This document shows positions 11,401 to 21,100 of a stretch of 64,000 nucleotides of DNA, piece by piece (positions within the stretch are counted from its first letter, which is position 1; the number at the start of each line of letters is the position of its first letter). The stretch is from JAAOIF01 sp965217125. GTDB taxonomy: Bacteria; Pseudomonadota; Gammaproteobacteria; PS1; Pseudothioglobaceae. A program made the translations under genes and the position numbers. The notes under the pieces were generated by a model that made no database searches, was not told where the DNA came from, and worked only from the letters and a program-made list of their open reading frames with translations. Location of the stretch: NCBI GenBank assembly GCA_965217125.1, contig OZ244244.1, positions 1,302,001 to 1,366,000 of the forward strand, given 5' to 3'.

Positions 11401-11670
11401 AATAATTGTAGCGGCATTATTAGTAGTAGTGTAGTATAATGGTTCGCCACTACTATTCACGCTTTGATTAGATGCCTGAAAAGCAAACAATGGGGTGCCT
11501 GTGCTATCTGTTGATACTACTCGCTCAGAATTATCTAAGGTAGGGTTTGTTGAACTTGAAATAAAACCAGCAACATCCGTATCTTCTGGAACTGCAAAAT
11601 AATGCTGAACATCAGCATTAACTAAGGTTGATAATGTCAATGTTAGAATTGATAATATTATTTTTTTCAT
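1..11670 (-). CDS. Giant secreted repeat protein 1 (partial, C-terminus outside window)
   Basis: Reading the minus strand from the ATG at 11670 gives an open frame with no stop down to base 1 (3890 codons). It begins with a Sec signal peptide nearly identical to that of the next gene (MKKIILSIL, then VNA before the mature part). Residues about 20-330 are a unique region I do not recognise, with a D/N/T-rich stretch (run of Asp near residue 215) and one Cys pair. Then follow two He_PIG-like Ig repeats, cadherin-like repeats, one C-type-lectin-like module (about 829-1000), a tandem-95-like segment, and from about residue 1090 onward only He_PIG-like repeats, five visible ones being of a Cys-pair subtype. 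The periodic shadow frames keep one phase throughout, so I see no frameshift. Inferred role: extracellular or surface-attached adhesin or matrix protein. The start has no obvious Shine-Dalgarno sequence. No secretion or anchoring gene lies nearby. Confidence 0.85.
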   Translation of the reverse strand, partial: MKKIILSILTLTLSTLVNADVQHYFAVPEDTDVAGFISSSTNPTLDNSERVVSTDSTGTPLFAFQASNQSVNSSGEPLYYTTTNNAATIIQNLLAANPIYAKDTGEVAIDIYHFVENTEDSIFNVSGALVYYSSSEITEQPVGDPPTDNRIEEPIEGDFGSTTTFQAALENYRNIEVAYAAAVNTYTATAVRNELPVYNGTLAPSNDTDDVVKNKDDDDSTDKQFSRVWGTAGDNLAWIGTNTNLIGVTFVNPTPACGDVSGVDGKVVTVECIGGGQFDPDSPQRLFTIDLKLTATIATTNLNFRSSVSSYNTAVHYNFAINEALPAPVLANHPAQIYTVDTPITTPLRFTNTGGVGLTSCNSNTPLPTGLSVDPSTDASTCEISGTPSAVSSATTYTITATNSGGDGTATVNITVNLAAPIISLSTTTITAIVGVDITDITVSTNTGGVADLYSISPTLNNGLSFSTTTGVISGMPSATASATIWTVTAINAGGSGSATLSITVLDNAPTGITLSNDNISENAGANVIVGTLSTIDPDFGTHTYTLNNTATFSISDDTLIANNSFDFETQSSYNINVITTDKDNKSFSKDFIITVNDTDEPIITSTNTFTVLAGETIVATLTATTEDGNTATFSTEISGTNAASFTLTAAGALTFNNPAVYDTYNIIVKSINANGTATQAITINVLTQSTFNVGTNTITLTENAANTIRHQVNITAIDEDNSASNSTFAVSTTGGIFTTNPAPVVSFSNSSIDSTAALSSTVQTATLYFTVIPDLTGTGTITITLTDENNDVTSKTLTVIVNQTNKTPIISQDIATYIDAITDTISRKYDYQNDAAIFGGSLYFSLNNNNGAKFADFVELQSSFNTDAHIAIIDSEQERLFFDATLSGGIFDTYLGVASGTETGFGTVGSGNWYSVLGDFILFDSDPEGSGGEQYAPGRFNLTNTDNADNFADGPINTCLRYSLGIISANSFNDRPCDDVGDPNGVGDGFFELPSGLPATTTLSATIDQDSYSTEVAKLTGFDLDGDSITWSYTDSADGTATFTNNITTNAGVSTTTVTYQPAADFIGTTTLSIILTDSNNNSATMAINITVNPATPDISLSTTTVVASVATAITAITVSNDGGTATYSISPTLSEGLSFDTTDGAISGTPSATATLQVYTITASNVTGTDSATISITVNPEAPNISLSTTTITATARSAINNITVTNNGGDATYSISPAIGNGLSFDTTDGTISGTPANAATNVVYTVTATNATNSDSATLSITVNPAAPIISLSVSTLTATAGTAISNITVINFGGTPTSYAISPAIDNGLSFDTTDGTISGTPANAATNVVYTVTATNVTNSDSATLSITVNPAAPIISLSVSTLTATAGTAISNITVINFGGTPTSYAISPAIDNDLSFNTTDGTISGTPANAATNVVYTVTATNVTNSDSATLSITVNPAAPIISLSVSTLTATAGTAISDITVINSGGTPTSYAISPAIANNLSFSIETGTISGTPANAATNVVYTVTATNVTNSDSATFSITVNPAAPSIELSVSTLTATAGTAISNITVTNSGGTATYSISPAIANNLSFSAETGTISGTPANAAANVVYTVTATNATNSDSATLSITVNPAAPIISLSVSTLTATAGTAISDITVTNSGGTATYSISPAIANNLSFDTTDGTISGTPANAATNVVYTVTATNTTNSDSATLSITVNPAAPSIELSVATINAGIGKVIEPITVINNGGTPTSYAISDTLSAGLSFSTETGTISGTPSATASATIYTVTATNITGTDSATVEISVSQITIAPSIANIEGTQAYYAGVMISPVEFTNSGDPAQSCASNLSLPVGLNAVVSGDSCAISGTPTMVSAATTYTITATNPIGSDTATINISVTFATPSISVSTTTVVASVATAITAITVSNDGGTATYSISPALSEGLSFSTETGTISGTPSAIAALQVYTITASNLTNSDSATLSITVNIAAPNISLSTTTITATAGSAISDITVTNSGGSATYSISPAIANNLSFDTTNGTISGTPANAATNVVYTVTATNATNSDSATFSITVNPAAPIISLSVSTLTATAGTAISDITVTNSGGTATYSISPAITNNLSFATETGTISGTPANAATNVVYTVTATNVTNSDSATFSITVNPAAPIISLSVSTLTATAGTAISDITVTNSGGTATYSISPAIANNLSFDTTDGTISGTPANAATNVVYTVTATNVTNSDSATFSITVNPAAPIISLSVSTLTATARTAISDITVTNSGGSATYSISPAIANNLSFDTTDGTISGTPANAATNVVYTVTATNVTNSDSATFSITVNPAAPSIELSVAAINAGIGKVIDPITVINNGGTPTSYAISDTLSAGLSFSTETGTISGTPSATASATIYTVTATNITGTDSATVEISVSQITIAPSIANIEGTQAYYAGVMISPVEFTNSGDPAQSCASNLALPAGLNAVVSGNSCAISGTPTMVSAATTYTITATNPIGSDTATINISVTFATPSISVSTTTVVATAGTAISDITVTNSGGTATYSISPAIANNLSFSAETGTISGTPANAATNIVYTVTATNVTNSDSATLSITVNIEAPNISLSTTTITATAGSAISDITVTNSGGTATYSISPAIANNLSFDTTNGTISGTPANAATNVVYTVTATNVTNSDSATLSITVNPAAPSIELSVAAINAGIGKVIEPITVINNGGTPTSYAISRSLSAGLSFSTETGTISGTPNTTASATIYTVTATNITGTDSATVEISVSQITIAPSIANIEGTQAYYAGVMISPVEFTNSGDPAQSCASNLALPAGLNAVVSGNSCAISGTPTMVSAATTYTITATNPIGSDTATINISVTFATPSISVSTTTVVATAGTAISDITVTNSGGTATYSISPELSEGLSFSTETGTISGTPSAIAILQVYTITASNVTNSDSATLSITVNIAAPNISLSTTTITATAGSAISDIIVTNSGGTATYSISPAIANNLSFDTTDGTISGTPANAATNVVYTVTATNVTNIDSATLSITVNPAAPIISLSVSTLTATAGTAISDITVINFGGTPTSYAISPAIDNGLSFDTTDGTISGTPANAATNVVYTITATNATNSDSATFSITVNPAAPIISLSVSTLTATAGTAISDITVTNSGGTATYSISPAITNNLSFDTTDGTISGTPANAATNVVYTVTATNATNSDSATLSITVNPAAPSIELSVSTLTATAMTAISDITVTNSGGTATYSISPAIANNLSFDTTNGTISGTPANAATNVVYTVTATNVTNSDSATFSITVNPAAPSIELSVSTLTATAGTAISDITVTNSGGTATYSISPAIANNLSFDTTDGTISGTPANAATNVVYTVTATNATNSDSATLSITVNPAAPSIELSVSTLTATAMTAISDITVTNSGGSATYSISPVIANNLSFDTTDGTISGTPANAATNVVYTVTATNVTNSDSATFSITVNPAAPSIELSVAAINAGIGKVIDPITVINNGGTPTSYAISDTLSAGLSFSAEIGTISGTPSATASATIYTVTATNITGTDSATVEISVSQITIAPSIANIEGTQAYYAGVMISPVEFTNSGDPAQSCASNLALPAGLNAVVSGNSCAISGTPTMVSAATTYTITAINPIGSDTATINISVTFATPSISVSTTTVVATAGTAISDITVTNSGGTATYSISPAIANNLSFSAETGTISGTPANAATNIVYTVTATNVTNSDSATFSITVNPAAPSIELSVAAINAGIGKVIDPITVINNGGTPTSYAISDTLSAGLSFSTETGTISGTPNTTASATIYTVTATNITGTDSATVEISVSQITIAPSIANIEGTQAYYAGVMISPVEFTNSGDPAQSCASNLALPAGLNAVVSGNSCAISGTPTMVSAAT
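8670..9185 (-). other. C-type-lectin-like domain in giant protein 1
   Basis: Residues about 829-1000 read FGGSLYFSL, then a helix-like stretch with HIAIIDSEQE, then CLRY ... FNDRPCDD ... GFFELP. The order (bulk-hydrophobic strand, 'HLAxIxSxxE' helix, Cys ... W/FND ... C, terminal xFEL strand) is that of C-type-lectin folds. The two Cys are placed as the inner disulfide of that fold. Ligand is unknown. Confidence 0.65.
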
Positions 11671-11759
11671 AGTTGTAATTTTTATTTAATTAATTAGGTT
11701 TGTAGAATTATACAGCATTTATTTAATTTAAAAAAGAAATTATATCATAAAAATTTTAT
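11671..11759 (-). promoter_or_regulatory. Intergenic leader of giant gene 1 with -10-like box
   Basis: This 89-bp AT-rich spacer is clearly related to the 91-bp spacer before the neighbouring giant gene (25602-25692). Both carry TATAAT on the minus strand (here 11707-11712), 36-37 nt ahead of the ATG, and the same AATAAAAATTA-ACT stretch before the start. No convincing -35 box, Shine-Dalgarno or terminator hairpin is visible, so promoter activity is a guess based on conservation between the two copies. Confidence 0.4.
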
Positions 11760-12125
11760 TTATTTATATTTATCTAAATAAGCTTTCAACTCTATGGTTG
11801 TCTTTCTACCCTCAATTGCATCATTAGCAATGGTAGTATGTAAATTGTTAGCATTAGAGTTTAGTAAATATTTAAATATAATCAATCCATCATTAGGGGC
11901 ATTAATAGTCCCATTGCCATCAGCATCTAAAATAGTTCCTGCATCATCTAAATAAGCTTTTAACTCTGGGGTTGTTTTTCTGCCCTCAATTGCATCATTA
12001 GCAATGGTAGTATGTAAATTATTAGCATTAGAGTTTAGTAAATATTTAAAGATAATCAATCCATCATTAGGGGCATTAACAGTCCCATTGCCATCAATGT
12101 CTAAGGAAAAAGCTATGGCAGCATT
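11760..12125 (-). repeat. Pair of dockerin-like Ca-loop modules, protein 2 C-terminus
   Basis: Two ~60-residue copies (residues ~4494-4613) share DGNGTxNAPNDGLIIFKYLL, then LHTTIANDAIEGRKTT and LKAYL. The Asp-x-Asp-Gly-Asn-Gly loop followed by a Leu-rich helix resembles the F-hand of dockerins and the DGNG...DGLLxLRYLF tail module seen on large secreted proteins of marine bacteria. In those, the tail is thought to mediate calcium-dependent binding or retention; that role is inferred here. Confidence 0.7.
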
Positions 12126-15100
12126 TACGGTAATGCTAATGGTAGCTGTGCTATTGCCGCTTACATTACTGGCAGTAATTGTCCATACAACATTAGTTGC
12201 AGCATTAGCAGGTGTTCCTGAAATAGTTCCAGTCTCAGCGCTAAAAGAAAGGCCTTCGCTAAGTGCTGGTGATATAGAATAAGTGGCAGTTCCTCCAGAG
12301 TTTGTAACTGTTATATCGCTAATAGCTGTCCCGGCAGTGGCAACAACAGTAGTGGTTGAAACACTAATGCTTGGAGTGGCAAATGTTACACTAATATTAA
12401 TGGTTGCAGTATCACTGCCTATTGGATTTGTTGCGGTAATTGTGTATGTTGTTGCAGCACTAACCATTGTTGGTGTTCCGCTAATAGCACAACTATTACC
12501 GCTAACTACAGCATTTAAGCCAGCTGGTAAAGCTAGATTGCTTGCACAGCTTTGAGCAGGGTCGCCTGAGTTGGTAAATTCTACAGGGCTAATCATAACA
12601 CCGGCATAGTATGCTTGTGTCCCTTCTATGTTTGCAATACTTGGTGGATCGATAATCTCATTAACGGTGATGGTTACAGTAGCTGAATCAGCGCCAGTTA
12701 TGTTTGTGGCAGTAACTGTATATATTATTGCTGTTGCTGTTGCACTTGGCGTTCCTGAAATAGTTCCAGTTTCAGTGCTAAAAGACAAGCCAGCACTAAG
12801 CGAGCGCGAAATAGCATAAGAAGTTGGAGTTCCGCCATTACTTATAACTGTTATAGGCTCAATAACTTTTCCAATACCAGCATTAATAGCAGCAACTGAA
12901 AGTTCAATGCTTGGAGCAGCTGGATTAACAGTAATACTAAAGGTTGCTGAATCACTGTTAGTTACATTTGTAGCAGTAACTGTATATACAATATTAGTTG
13001 CAGCATTAGCAGGTGTTCCTGAAATAGTTCCAGTCTCAGCGCTAAAAGATAAATTATTAGCAATTGCTGGTGATATAGAATAAGTGGCAGTTCCTCCAGA
13101 GTTTGTAACTGTTATATCGCTAATGGCTGTTCCGGCAGTGGCAACAACAGTAGTGGTTGAAACACTAATGCTTGGAGTAGCAAATGTTACGCTAATATTA
13201 ATGGTTGCAGTATCACTGCCTATTGGATTTGTTGCGGTAATTGTGTATGTTGTTGCAGCACTAACCATTGTTGGTGTTCCGCTAATAGCACAACTATCAC
13301 CGCTAACTACAGCATTTAAGCCAACTGGTAAACTTAGATTGCTTGCACAACTTTGAGCAGGGTCGCCTGAGTTGGTAAATTCTACAGGGCTAATCATAAC
13401 GCCGGCATAGTAGGCTTGTGTCCCTTCTATGTTTGCAATACTTGGTGGATCGATAATCTCATTAACGGTGATGGTTACAGTAGCTGAATCAGCGCCAGTT
13501 ATGTTTGTGGCAGTAACTATATATATTATTGCTGTTGCTGTGGCACTTGGGGTGCCTGAAATAGTTCCAGTCTCAGTGCTAAAAGACAAGCCAGCACTAA
13601 GCGAGCGCGAAATAGCATAAGAAGTTGGAGTTCCGCCATTATTTATAACTGTTATAGGATCAATAACTTTTCCAATACCAGCATTAATAGCAGCAACTGA
13701 AAGCTCAATGCTTGGAGCAGCTGGATTAACAGTAATACTAAAGGTTGCTGAATCACTATTAGTTACATTTGTGGCAGTAACTGTATATACAATATTAGTT
13801 GCAGCATTGGCAGGTGTTCCTGAAATAGTTCCATTAGTAGTATCAAAAGATAAATTATTAGCAATTGCTGGTGAGATAGAATAAGTAGCAGTTCCTCCAG
13901 AGTTTGTAACTGTTATATCGCTAATGGCACTGCCGGCAGTGGCAGTAATAGTAGTGGTTGAAAGACTAATATTTGGAGCTTCTATATTGACAGTAATACT
14001 AAGAGTGGCTGAATCACTGTTAGTTACATTTGTAGCAGTAACTGTATATACAATATTAGTTGCAGCATTAGCAGGTGTTCCTGAAATAGTTCCAGTCTCA
14101 GTGCTAAAAGATAAATTATTAGCAATTGCTGGTGATATAGAATAAGTGGCAGTTCCTCCAGAGTTTGTAACTGTTATATCGCTAATAGCTGTCTCAGCAG
14201 TGGCAGTAAGAGTAGAGACTGAAAGGCTAATAATTGGAGCTGCTGGATTAACAGTAATACTAAGGGTGGCTGAATCACTGTTAGTTGCATTTGTTGCAGT
14301 AACTGTATATACAATATTAGTTGCAGCATTAGCAGGCGTTCCTGAAATAGTTCCATCAGTAGTATCAAAAGATAAATTATTAGCAATTGCTGGTGATATA
14401 GAATAAGTAGCACTTCCTCCAGAGTTTGTAACTGTTATATCACTAATGGCTGTTCCGGCAGTGGCAGTAAGAGTAGAGACTGAAAGTTCAATGCTTGGAG
14501 CTGCTGGATTAACAGTAATACTAAGAGTTGCTGTGCTATTGCCGCTTACATTGCTGGCAGTAACTGTATATACAATATTAGTTGCAGCATTAGCAGGCGT
14601 TCCTGAAATAGTTCCAGTCTCAGTGGCAAAAGATAAATTATTAGCAATTGCTGGTGATATAGAATAAGTAGCAGTTCCTCCAGAATTTGTAACTGTTATA
14701 TTGCTAATGGCACTCCCTGCAATGGCAGTAATAGTAGTGGTTGAAAGACTAATATTTGGAGCTGCTATATTGACAGTAATGCTAAGAGTGGCTGAATCAC
14801 TGTTAGTTACATTGCTGGCAGTGATTGTATACACTTGTAGTGTTGCTATGGCACTCGGCGTTCCTGAAATAGTTCCAGTCTCAGTGCTAAAAGAGAGACC
14901 TTCGCTAAGTGCTGGTGATATAGAATAAGTGGCAGTTCCGCCATCATTGCTAACTGTTATAGCAGTAATAGCTGTTGCAACACTAGCAACAACAGTAGTG
15001 GTTGAAACACTAATGCTTGGAGTAGCAAATGTTACACTAATATTAATGGTTGCGGTATCACTGCCTATTGGATTTGTTGCGGTAATTGTGTATGTTGTTG

Positions 15101-18100
15101 CAGCACTAACCATTGTTGGTGTTCCGCTAATAGCACAACTATTACCGCTAACTACAGCATTTAAGCCAGCTGGTAAAGCTAGATTGCTTGCACAACTTTG
15201 AGCAGGGTCGCCTGAGTTGGTAAATTCTACAGGGCTAATCATAACCCCAGCATAGTATGCTTGTGTCCCTTCTATGTTTGCAATACTTGGTGCAATGGTA
15301 ATCTGGCTAACAGAAATCTCCACAGTAGCTGAATCAGTGCCGGTTATGTTTGTGGCAGTAACTGTATATATTGTTGCTGATGCAGTGGCACTTGGTGTTC
15401 CTGAAATAGTTCCAGTCTCAGTGCTAAAAGACAGACCAGCACTAAGTGTATCTGAAATAGCATAAGAAGTTGGAGTTCCGCCATTATTTATAACTGTTAT
15501 AGGCTCAATAACTTTTCCAATACCAGCATTAATAGCAGCAACTGAAAGTTCAATGCTTGGAGCGGCTGGATTAACAGTAATACTAAAGGTTGCTGAATCA
15601 CTATTAGTTACATTTGTGGCAGTAATTGTATATACAACATTAGTTGCAGCATTAGCAGGTGTTCCTGAAATAGTTCCAGTATTAGTGGCAAAAGATAAAT
15701 TATTAGCAATTGCTGGTGAGATAGAATAAGTAGCAGTTCCTCCAGAGTTTGTAACTGTTATATCACTAATGGCTGTCCCAGCAGTGGCAGTAAGAGTAGA
15801 GACTGAAAGGCTAATAATTGGAGCAGCTGGATTAACAGTAATACTAAGGGTTGCTGAATCACTGTTAGTTACATTTGTTGCAGTAACTGTATATACAACA
15901 TTAGTTGCAGCATTAGCAGGCGTTCCTGAAATAGTTCCATCAGTAGTATCAAAAGATAAATTATTAGTAATTGCTGGTGATATAGAATAAGTAGCAGTTC
16001 CTCCAGAGTTTGTAACTGTTATATCGCTAATGGCTGTCCCAGCAGTGGCAGTAAGAGTAGAGACTGAAAGGCTAATAATTGGAGCTGCTGGATTAACAGT
16101 AATACTAAGGGTTGCTGAATCACTGTTAGTTACATTTGTGGCAGTAACTGTATATACAACATTAGTTGCAGCATTAGCAGGTGTTCCTGAAATAGTTCCA
16201 TCAGTAGTATCAAAAGATAAATTATTAGCAATTACTGGTGATATAGAATAAGTAGCAGTTCCTCCAGAGTTTGTAACTGTTATATCACTAATGGCTGTTC
16301 CGGCAGTGGCAGTAAGAGTAGAGACTGAAAGCTCAATGCTTGGAGCGGCTGGATTAACAGTAATACTAAAAGTTGCTGAATCACTGTTAGTTACATTTGT
16401 AGCAGTAACTGTATATACAATATTAGTTGCAGCATTAGCAGGCGTTCCTGAAATAGTTCCATCAGTAGTATCAAAAGATAAATTATTAGCAATTGCTGGT
16501 GATATAGAATAAGTAGCAGTTCCTCCAGAGTTTGTAACTGTTATATCACTAATGGCTGTTCCGGCAGTGGCAGTAAGAGTAGAGACTGAAAGCTCAATGC
16601 TTGGAGCAGCTGGGTTAACAGTAATACTAAGGGTTGCTGAATCACTATTGGTTACATTTGTGGCAGTAACTGTATATACAACATTAGTTGCAGCATTAGT
16701 AGGCGTTCCTGAAATAGTTCCATCAGTAGTATCAAAAGATAAATTATTAGTAATTACTGGTGATATAGAATAAGTAGCAGTTCCTCCAGAGTTTGTAACT
16801 GTTATATCGTTAATGGCTGTTCCGGCAGTGGCAGTAAGAGTAGAGACTGAAAGGCTAATAATTGGAGCAGCTGGATTAACAGTAATACTAAGGGTTGCTG
16901 AATCACTGTTAGTTACATTGCTGGCAGTGATTGTATACACTTGTAGCGCTGCGATGGCGCTCGGTGTTCCTGAAATAGTTCCAGTCTCAGTGCTAAAAGA
17001 AAGACCTTCGCTAAGTGCTGGTGATATAGAATAAGTGGCAGTTCCGCCATCATTGCTAACTGTTATAGCAGTAATAGCTGTTGCAACACTAGCAACAACA
17101 GTAGTGGTTGAAACACTAATGCTTGGAGTAGCAAATGTTACACTAATATTAATGGTTGCGGTATCACTGCCTATTGGATTTGTTGCGGTAATTGTGTATG
17201 TTGTTGCAGCACTAACCATTGTTGGTGTTCCGCTAATAGCACAACTATTACCGCTAACTACAGCATTTAAGCCAGCTGGTAAAGCTAGATTGCTTGCACA
17301 GCTTTGAGCAGGGTCGCCTGAGTTGGTAAATTCTACAGGGCTAATCATAACCCCAGCATAGTATGCTTGTGTCCCTTCTATGTTTGCAATACTTGGTGCA
17401 ATGGTAATCTGGCTAACAGAAATCTCCACAGTAGCTGAATCAGTGCCGGTTATGTTTGTGGCAGTAACTGTATATATTGTTGCTGATGCAGTGGCACTTG
17501 GCGTTCCTGAAATAGTTCCAGTCTTAGTGCTAAAAGACAGACCAGCACTAAGTGTATCTGAAATAGCATAAGAAGTTGGAGTTCCGCCATTATTTATGAC
17601 TGTTATAGGCTCAATAACTTTTCCAATACCAGCATTAATAGTAGCAACTGAAAGCTCAATGCTTGGAGCGGCTGGATTAACAGTAATACTAAGGATTGCT
17701 GAATCACTGTTAGTTACATTTGTGGCAGTAACTGTATATACAATATTAGTTGCAGCATTAGCAGGGGTTCCTGAAATAGTTCCATCAGTAGTATCAAAAG
17801 ATAAATTATTAGCAATTGCTGGTGATATAGAATAAGTAGCAGTTCCTCCAGAGTTTGTAACTGTTATATCGCTAATGGCTGTTCCGGCAGTGGCAGTAAG
17901 AGTAGAGACTGAAAGGCTAATAATTGGAGCTGCTGGATTAACAGTAATAATAAGGGTTGCTGAATCACTGTTAGTTACATTTGTGGCAGTAACTGTATAT
18001 ACAATATTAGCTGCAGCATTAGCAGGCGTTCCTGAAATAGTTCCATCAGTAGTATCAAAAGATAGGCCATTATCAATTGCTGGTGATATAGAATAAGTAG

Positions 18101-21100
18101 CAGTTCCTCCAGAGTTTGTAACTGTTATATCACTAATGGCTGTCCCAGCAGTGGCAGTAAGAGTAGATACTGAAAGACTAATAATTGGAGCTGCTGGATT
18201 AACAGTAATACTAAGGGTTGCTGAATCACTGTTAGTTACATTTGTGGCAGTAACTGTATATACAACATTAGTTGCAGCATTAGCAGGTGTTCCTGAAATA
18301 GTTCCATCAGTAGTATTAAAAGATAAATTATTAGCAATTGCTGGTGATATAGAATAAGTAGCAGTTCCTCCAGAGTTTGTAACTGTTATATTGCTAATGG
18401 CTGTTCCGGCAGTGGCAACAACAGTAGTGGTTGAAACGCTAATAATTGGAGCAGCTGGATTAACAGTAATACTAAAGGTTGCTGAATCACTGTTAGTTAC
18501 ATTTGTGGCAGTAACTGTATATACAACATTAGTTGCAGCATTAGCAGGTGTTCCTGAAATAGTTCCATCAGTAGTATCAAAAGATAGACCATTATCAATT
18601 GCTGGTGAGATAGCATAAGAAGTGGGAGTTCCTCCAAAATTTATAACTGTTATATCGCTAATGGCTGTTCCGGCAGTGGCAGTAAGAGTAGAGACTGAAA
18701 GTTCAATGCTTGGAGCTGCTGGATTGACAGTAATACTAAAGGTTGCTGAATCACTGTTAGTTACATTTGTGGCAGTAACTGTATATACAACATTAGTTGC
18801 AGCATTAGCAGGTGTTCCTGAAATAGTTCCATTAGTAGTATCAAAAGATAAATTATTAGCAATTGCTGGTGATATAGAATAAGTAGCAGTTCCTCCAGAG
18901 TTTGTAACTGTTATATCGCTAATAGCTGTTCCGGCAGTAGCAGTAAGAGTAGAGACTGAAAGGCTAATAATTGGAGCTGCTGGATTGACAGTAATACTAA
19001 GGGTTGCTGAATCACTGTTAGTTACATTTGTGGCAGTAACTGTATATACAATATTAGTTGCAGCATTAGCAGGTGTTCCTGAAATAGTTCCATCAGTAGT
19101 ATCAAAAGATAAATTATTAGCAATTGCTGGTGATATAGAATAAGTAGCAGTTCCTCCAGAGTTTGTAACTGTTATATCGCTAATGGCTGTTCCGGCAGTA
19201 GCAGTAAGAGTAGAGACTGAAAGGCTAATAATTGGAGCTGCTGGATTGACAGTAATACTAAAGGTTGCTGAATCACTGTTAGTTACATTTGTGGCAGTAA
19301 CTGTATATACAACATTAGTTGCAGCATTAGCAGGTGTTCCTGAAATAGTTCCATCAGTAGTATCAAAAGATAAATTATTAGCAATTGCTGGTGATATAGA
19401 ATAAGTAGCAGTTCCTCCAGAGTTTGTAACTGTTATATCGCTAATGGCTGTTCCGGCAGTAGCAGTAAGAGTAGAGACTGAAAGGCTAATAATTGGAGCT
19501 GCTGGATTGACAGTAATACTAAAGGTTGCTGAATCACTGTTAGTTACATTTGTGGCAGTAACTGTATATACAACATTAGTTGCAGCATTAGCAGGTGTTC
19601 CTGAAATAGTTCCATCAGTAGTATCAAAAGATAAATTATTAGCAATTGCTGGTGATATAGAATAAGTAGCAGTTCCTCCAGAGTTTGTAACTGTTATATC
19701 GCTAATGGCTGTTCCGGCAGTGGCAGTAAGGGTAGAGACTGAAAGGCTAATAATTGGAGCTGCTGGATTGACAGTAATACTAAGGGTTGCTGAATCACTG
19801 TTAGTTACATTTGTAGCTGTAACTGTGTATACAACATTAGCTGCAGCATTAGCAGGCGTTCCTGAAATAGTTCCAGTATCAGTGGCAAAAGATAAATTAT
19901 TAGTAATTGCTGGTGAGATAGAATAAGTAGCAGTTCCTCCAGAGTTTGTAACTGTTATATCGCTAATGGCTGTTCCGGCAGTGGCAGTAAGGGTAGAGAC
20001 TGAAAGCTCAATGCTTGGAGCTGCTGGATTAACAGTAATACTAAGGGTTGCTGAATCACTATTAGTTACATTTGTGGCAGTAACTGTATATACAACATTA
20101 GTTGCAGCATTAGCAGGTGTTCCTGAAATAGTTCCATCAGTAGTATCAAAAGATAAATTATTAGCAATTGCTGGTGAGATAGAATAAGTAGCAGTTCCTC
20201 CAGAGTTTGTAACTGTTATATCGCTAATGGCTGTTCCGGCAGTGGCAGTAAGGGTAGAGACTGAAAGGCTAATAATTGGAGCGGCTGGGTTGACAGTAAT
20301 ACTAAGGGTTGCTGAATCACTGTTAGTTACATTTGTGGCAGTAACTGTATATACAATATTAGTTGCAGCATTAGCAGGTGTTCCTGAAATAGTTCCATTA
20401 GTAGTATCAAAAGATAAATTATTAGCAATTGCTGGTGATATAGAATAAGTAGCACTTCCTCCAGAGTTTGTAACTGTTATATCGCTAATGGCTGTTCCGG
20501 CAGTGGCAGTAAGAGTAGAGACTGAAAGGCTAATAATTGGAGTAGCTGGATTAACAGTAATACTAAGGGTTGCTGAATCACTATTGGTTACATTTGTGGC
20601 AGTAACTGTATATACAACATTAGTTGCAGCATTAGCAGGTGTTCCTGAAATAGTTCCATTAGTAGTATCAAAAGATAAATTATTAGCAATTGCTGGTGAG
20701 ATAGCATAAGAAGTGGGAGTTCCTCCAGAATTTATAACTGTTATATCGCTAATGGCTGTTCCGGCAGTGGCAGTAAGGGTAGAGACTGAAAGGCTAATAA
20801 TTGGAGCGGCTGGATTAACAGTAATACTAAGGGTTGCTGAATCACTGTTAGTTACATTTGTGGCAGTAACTGTATATACAACATTAGTTGCAGCATTAGC
20901 AGGTGTTCCTGAAATAGTTCCATCAGTAGTATTAAAAGATAGATCATTATCAATTGCTGGTGAGATAGCATAAGAAGTGGGAGTTCCTCCAAAATTTATA
21001 ACTGTTATATTGCTAATGGCTGTTCCGGCAGTGGCAGTAAGGGTAGAGACTGAAAGGCTAATAATTGGAGCGGCTGGATTGACAGTAATACTAAGGGTTG

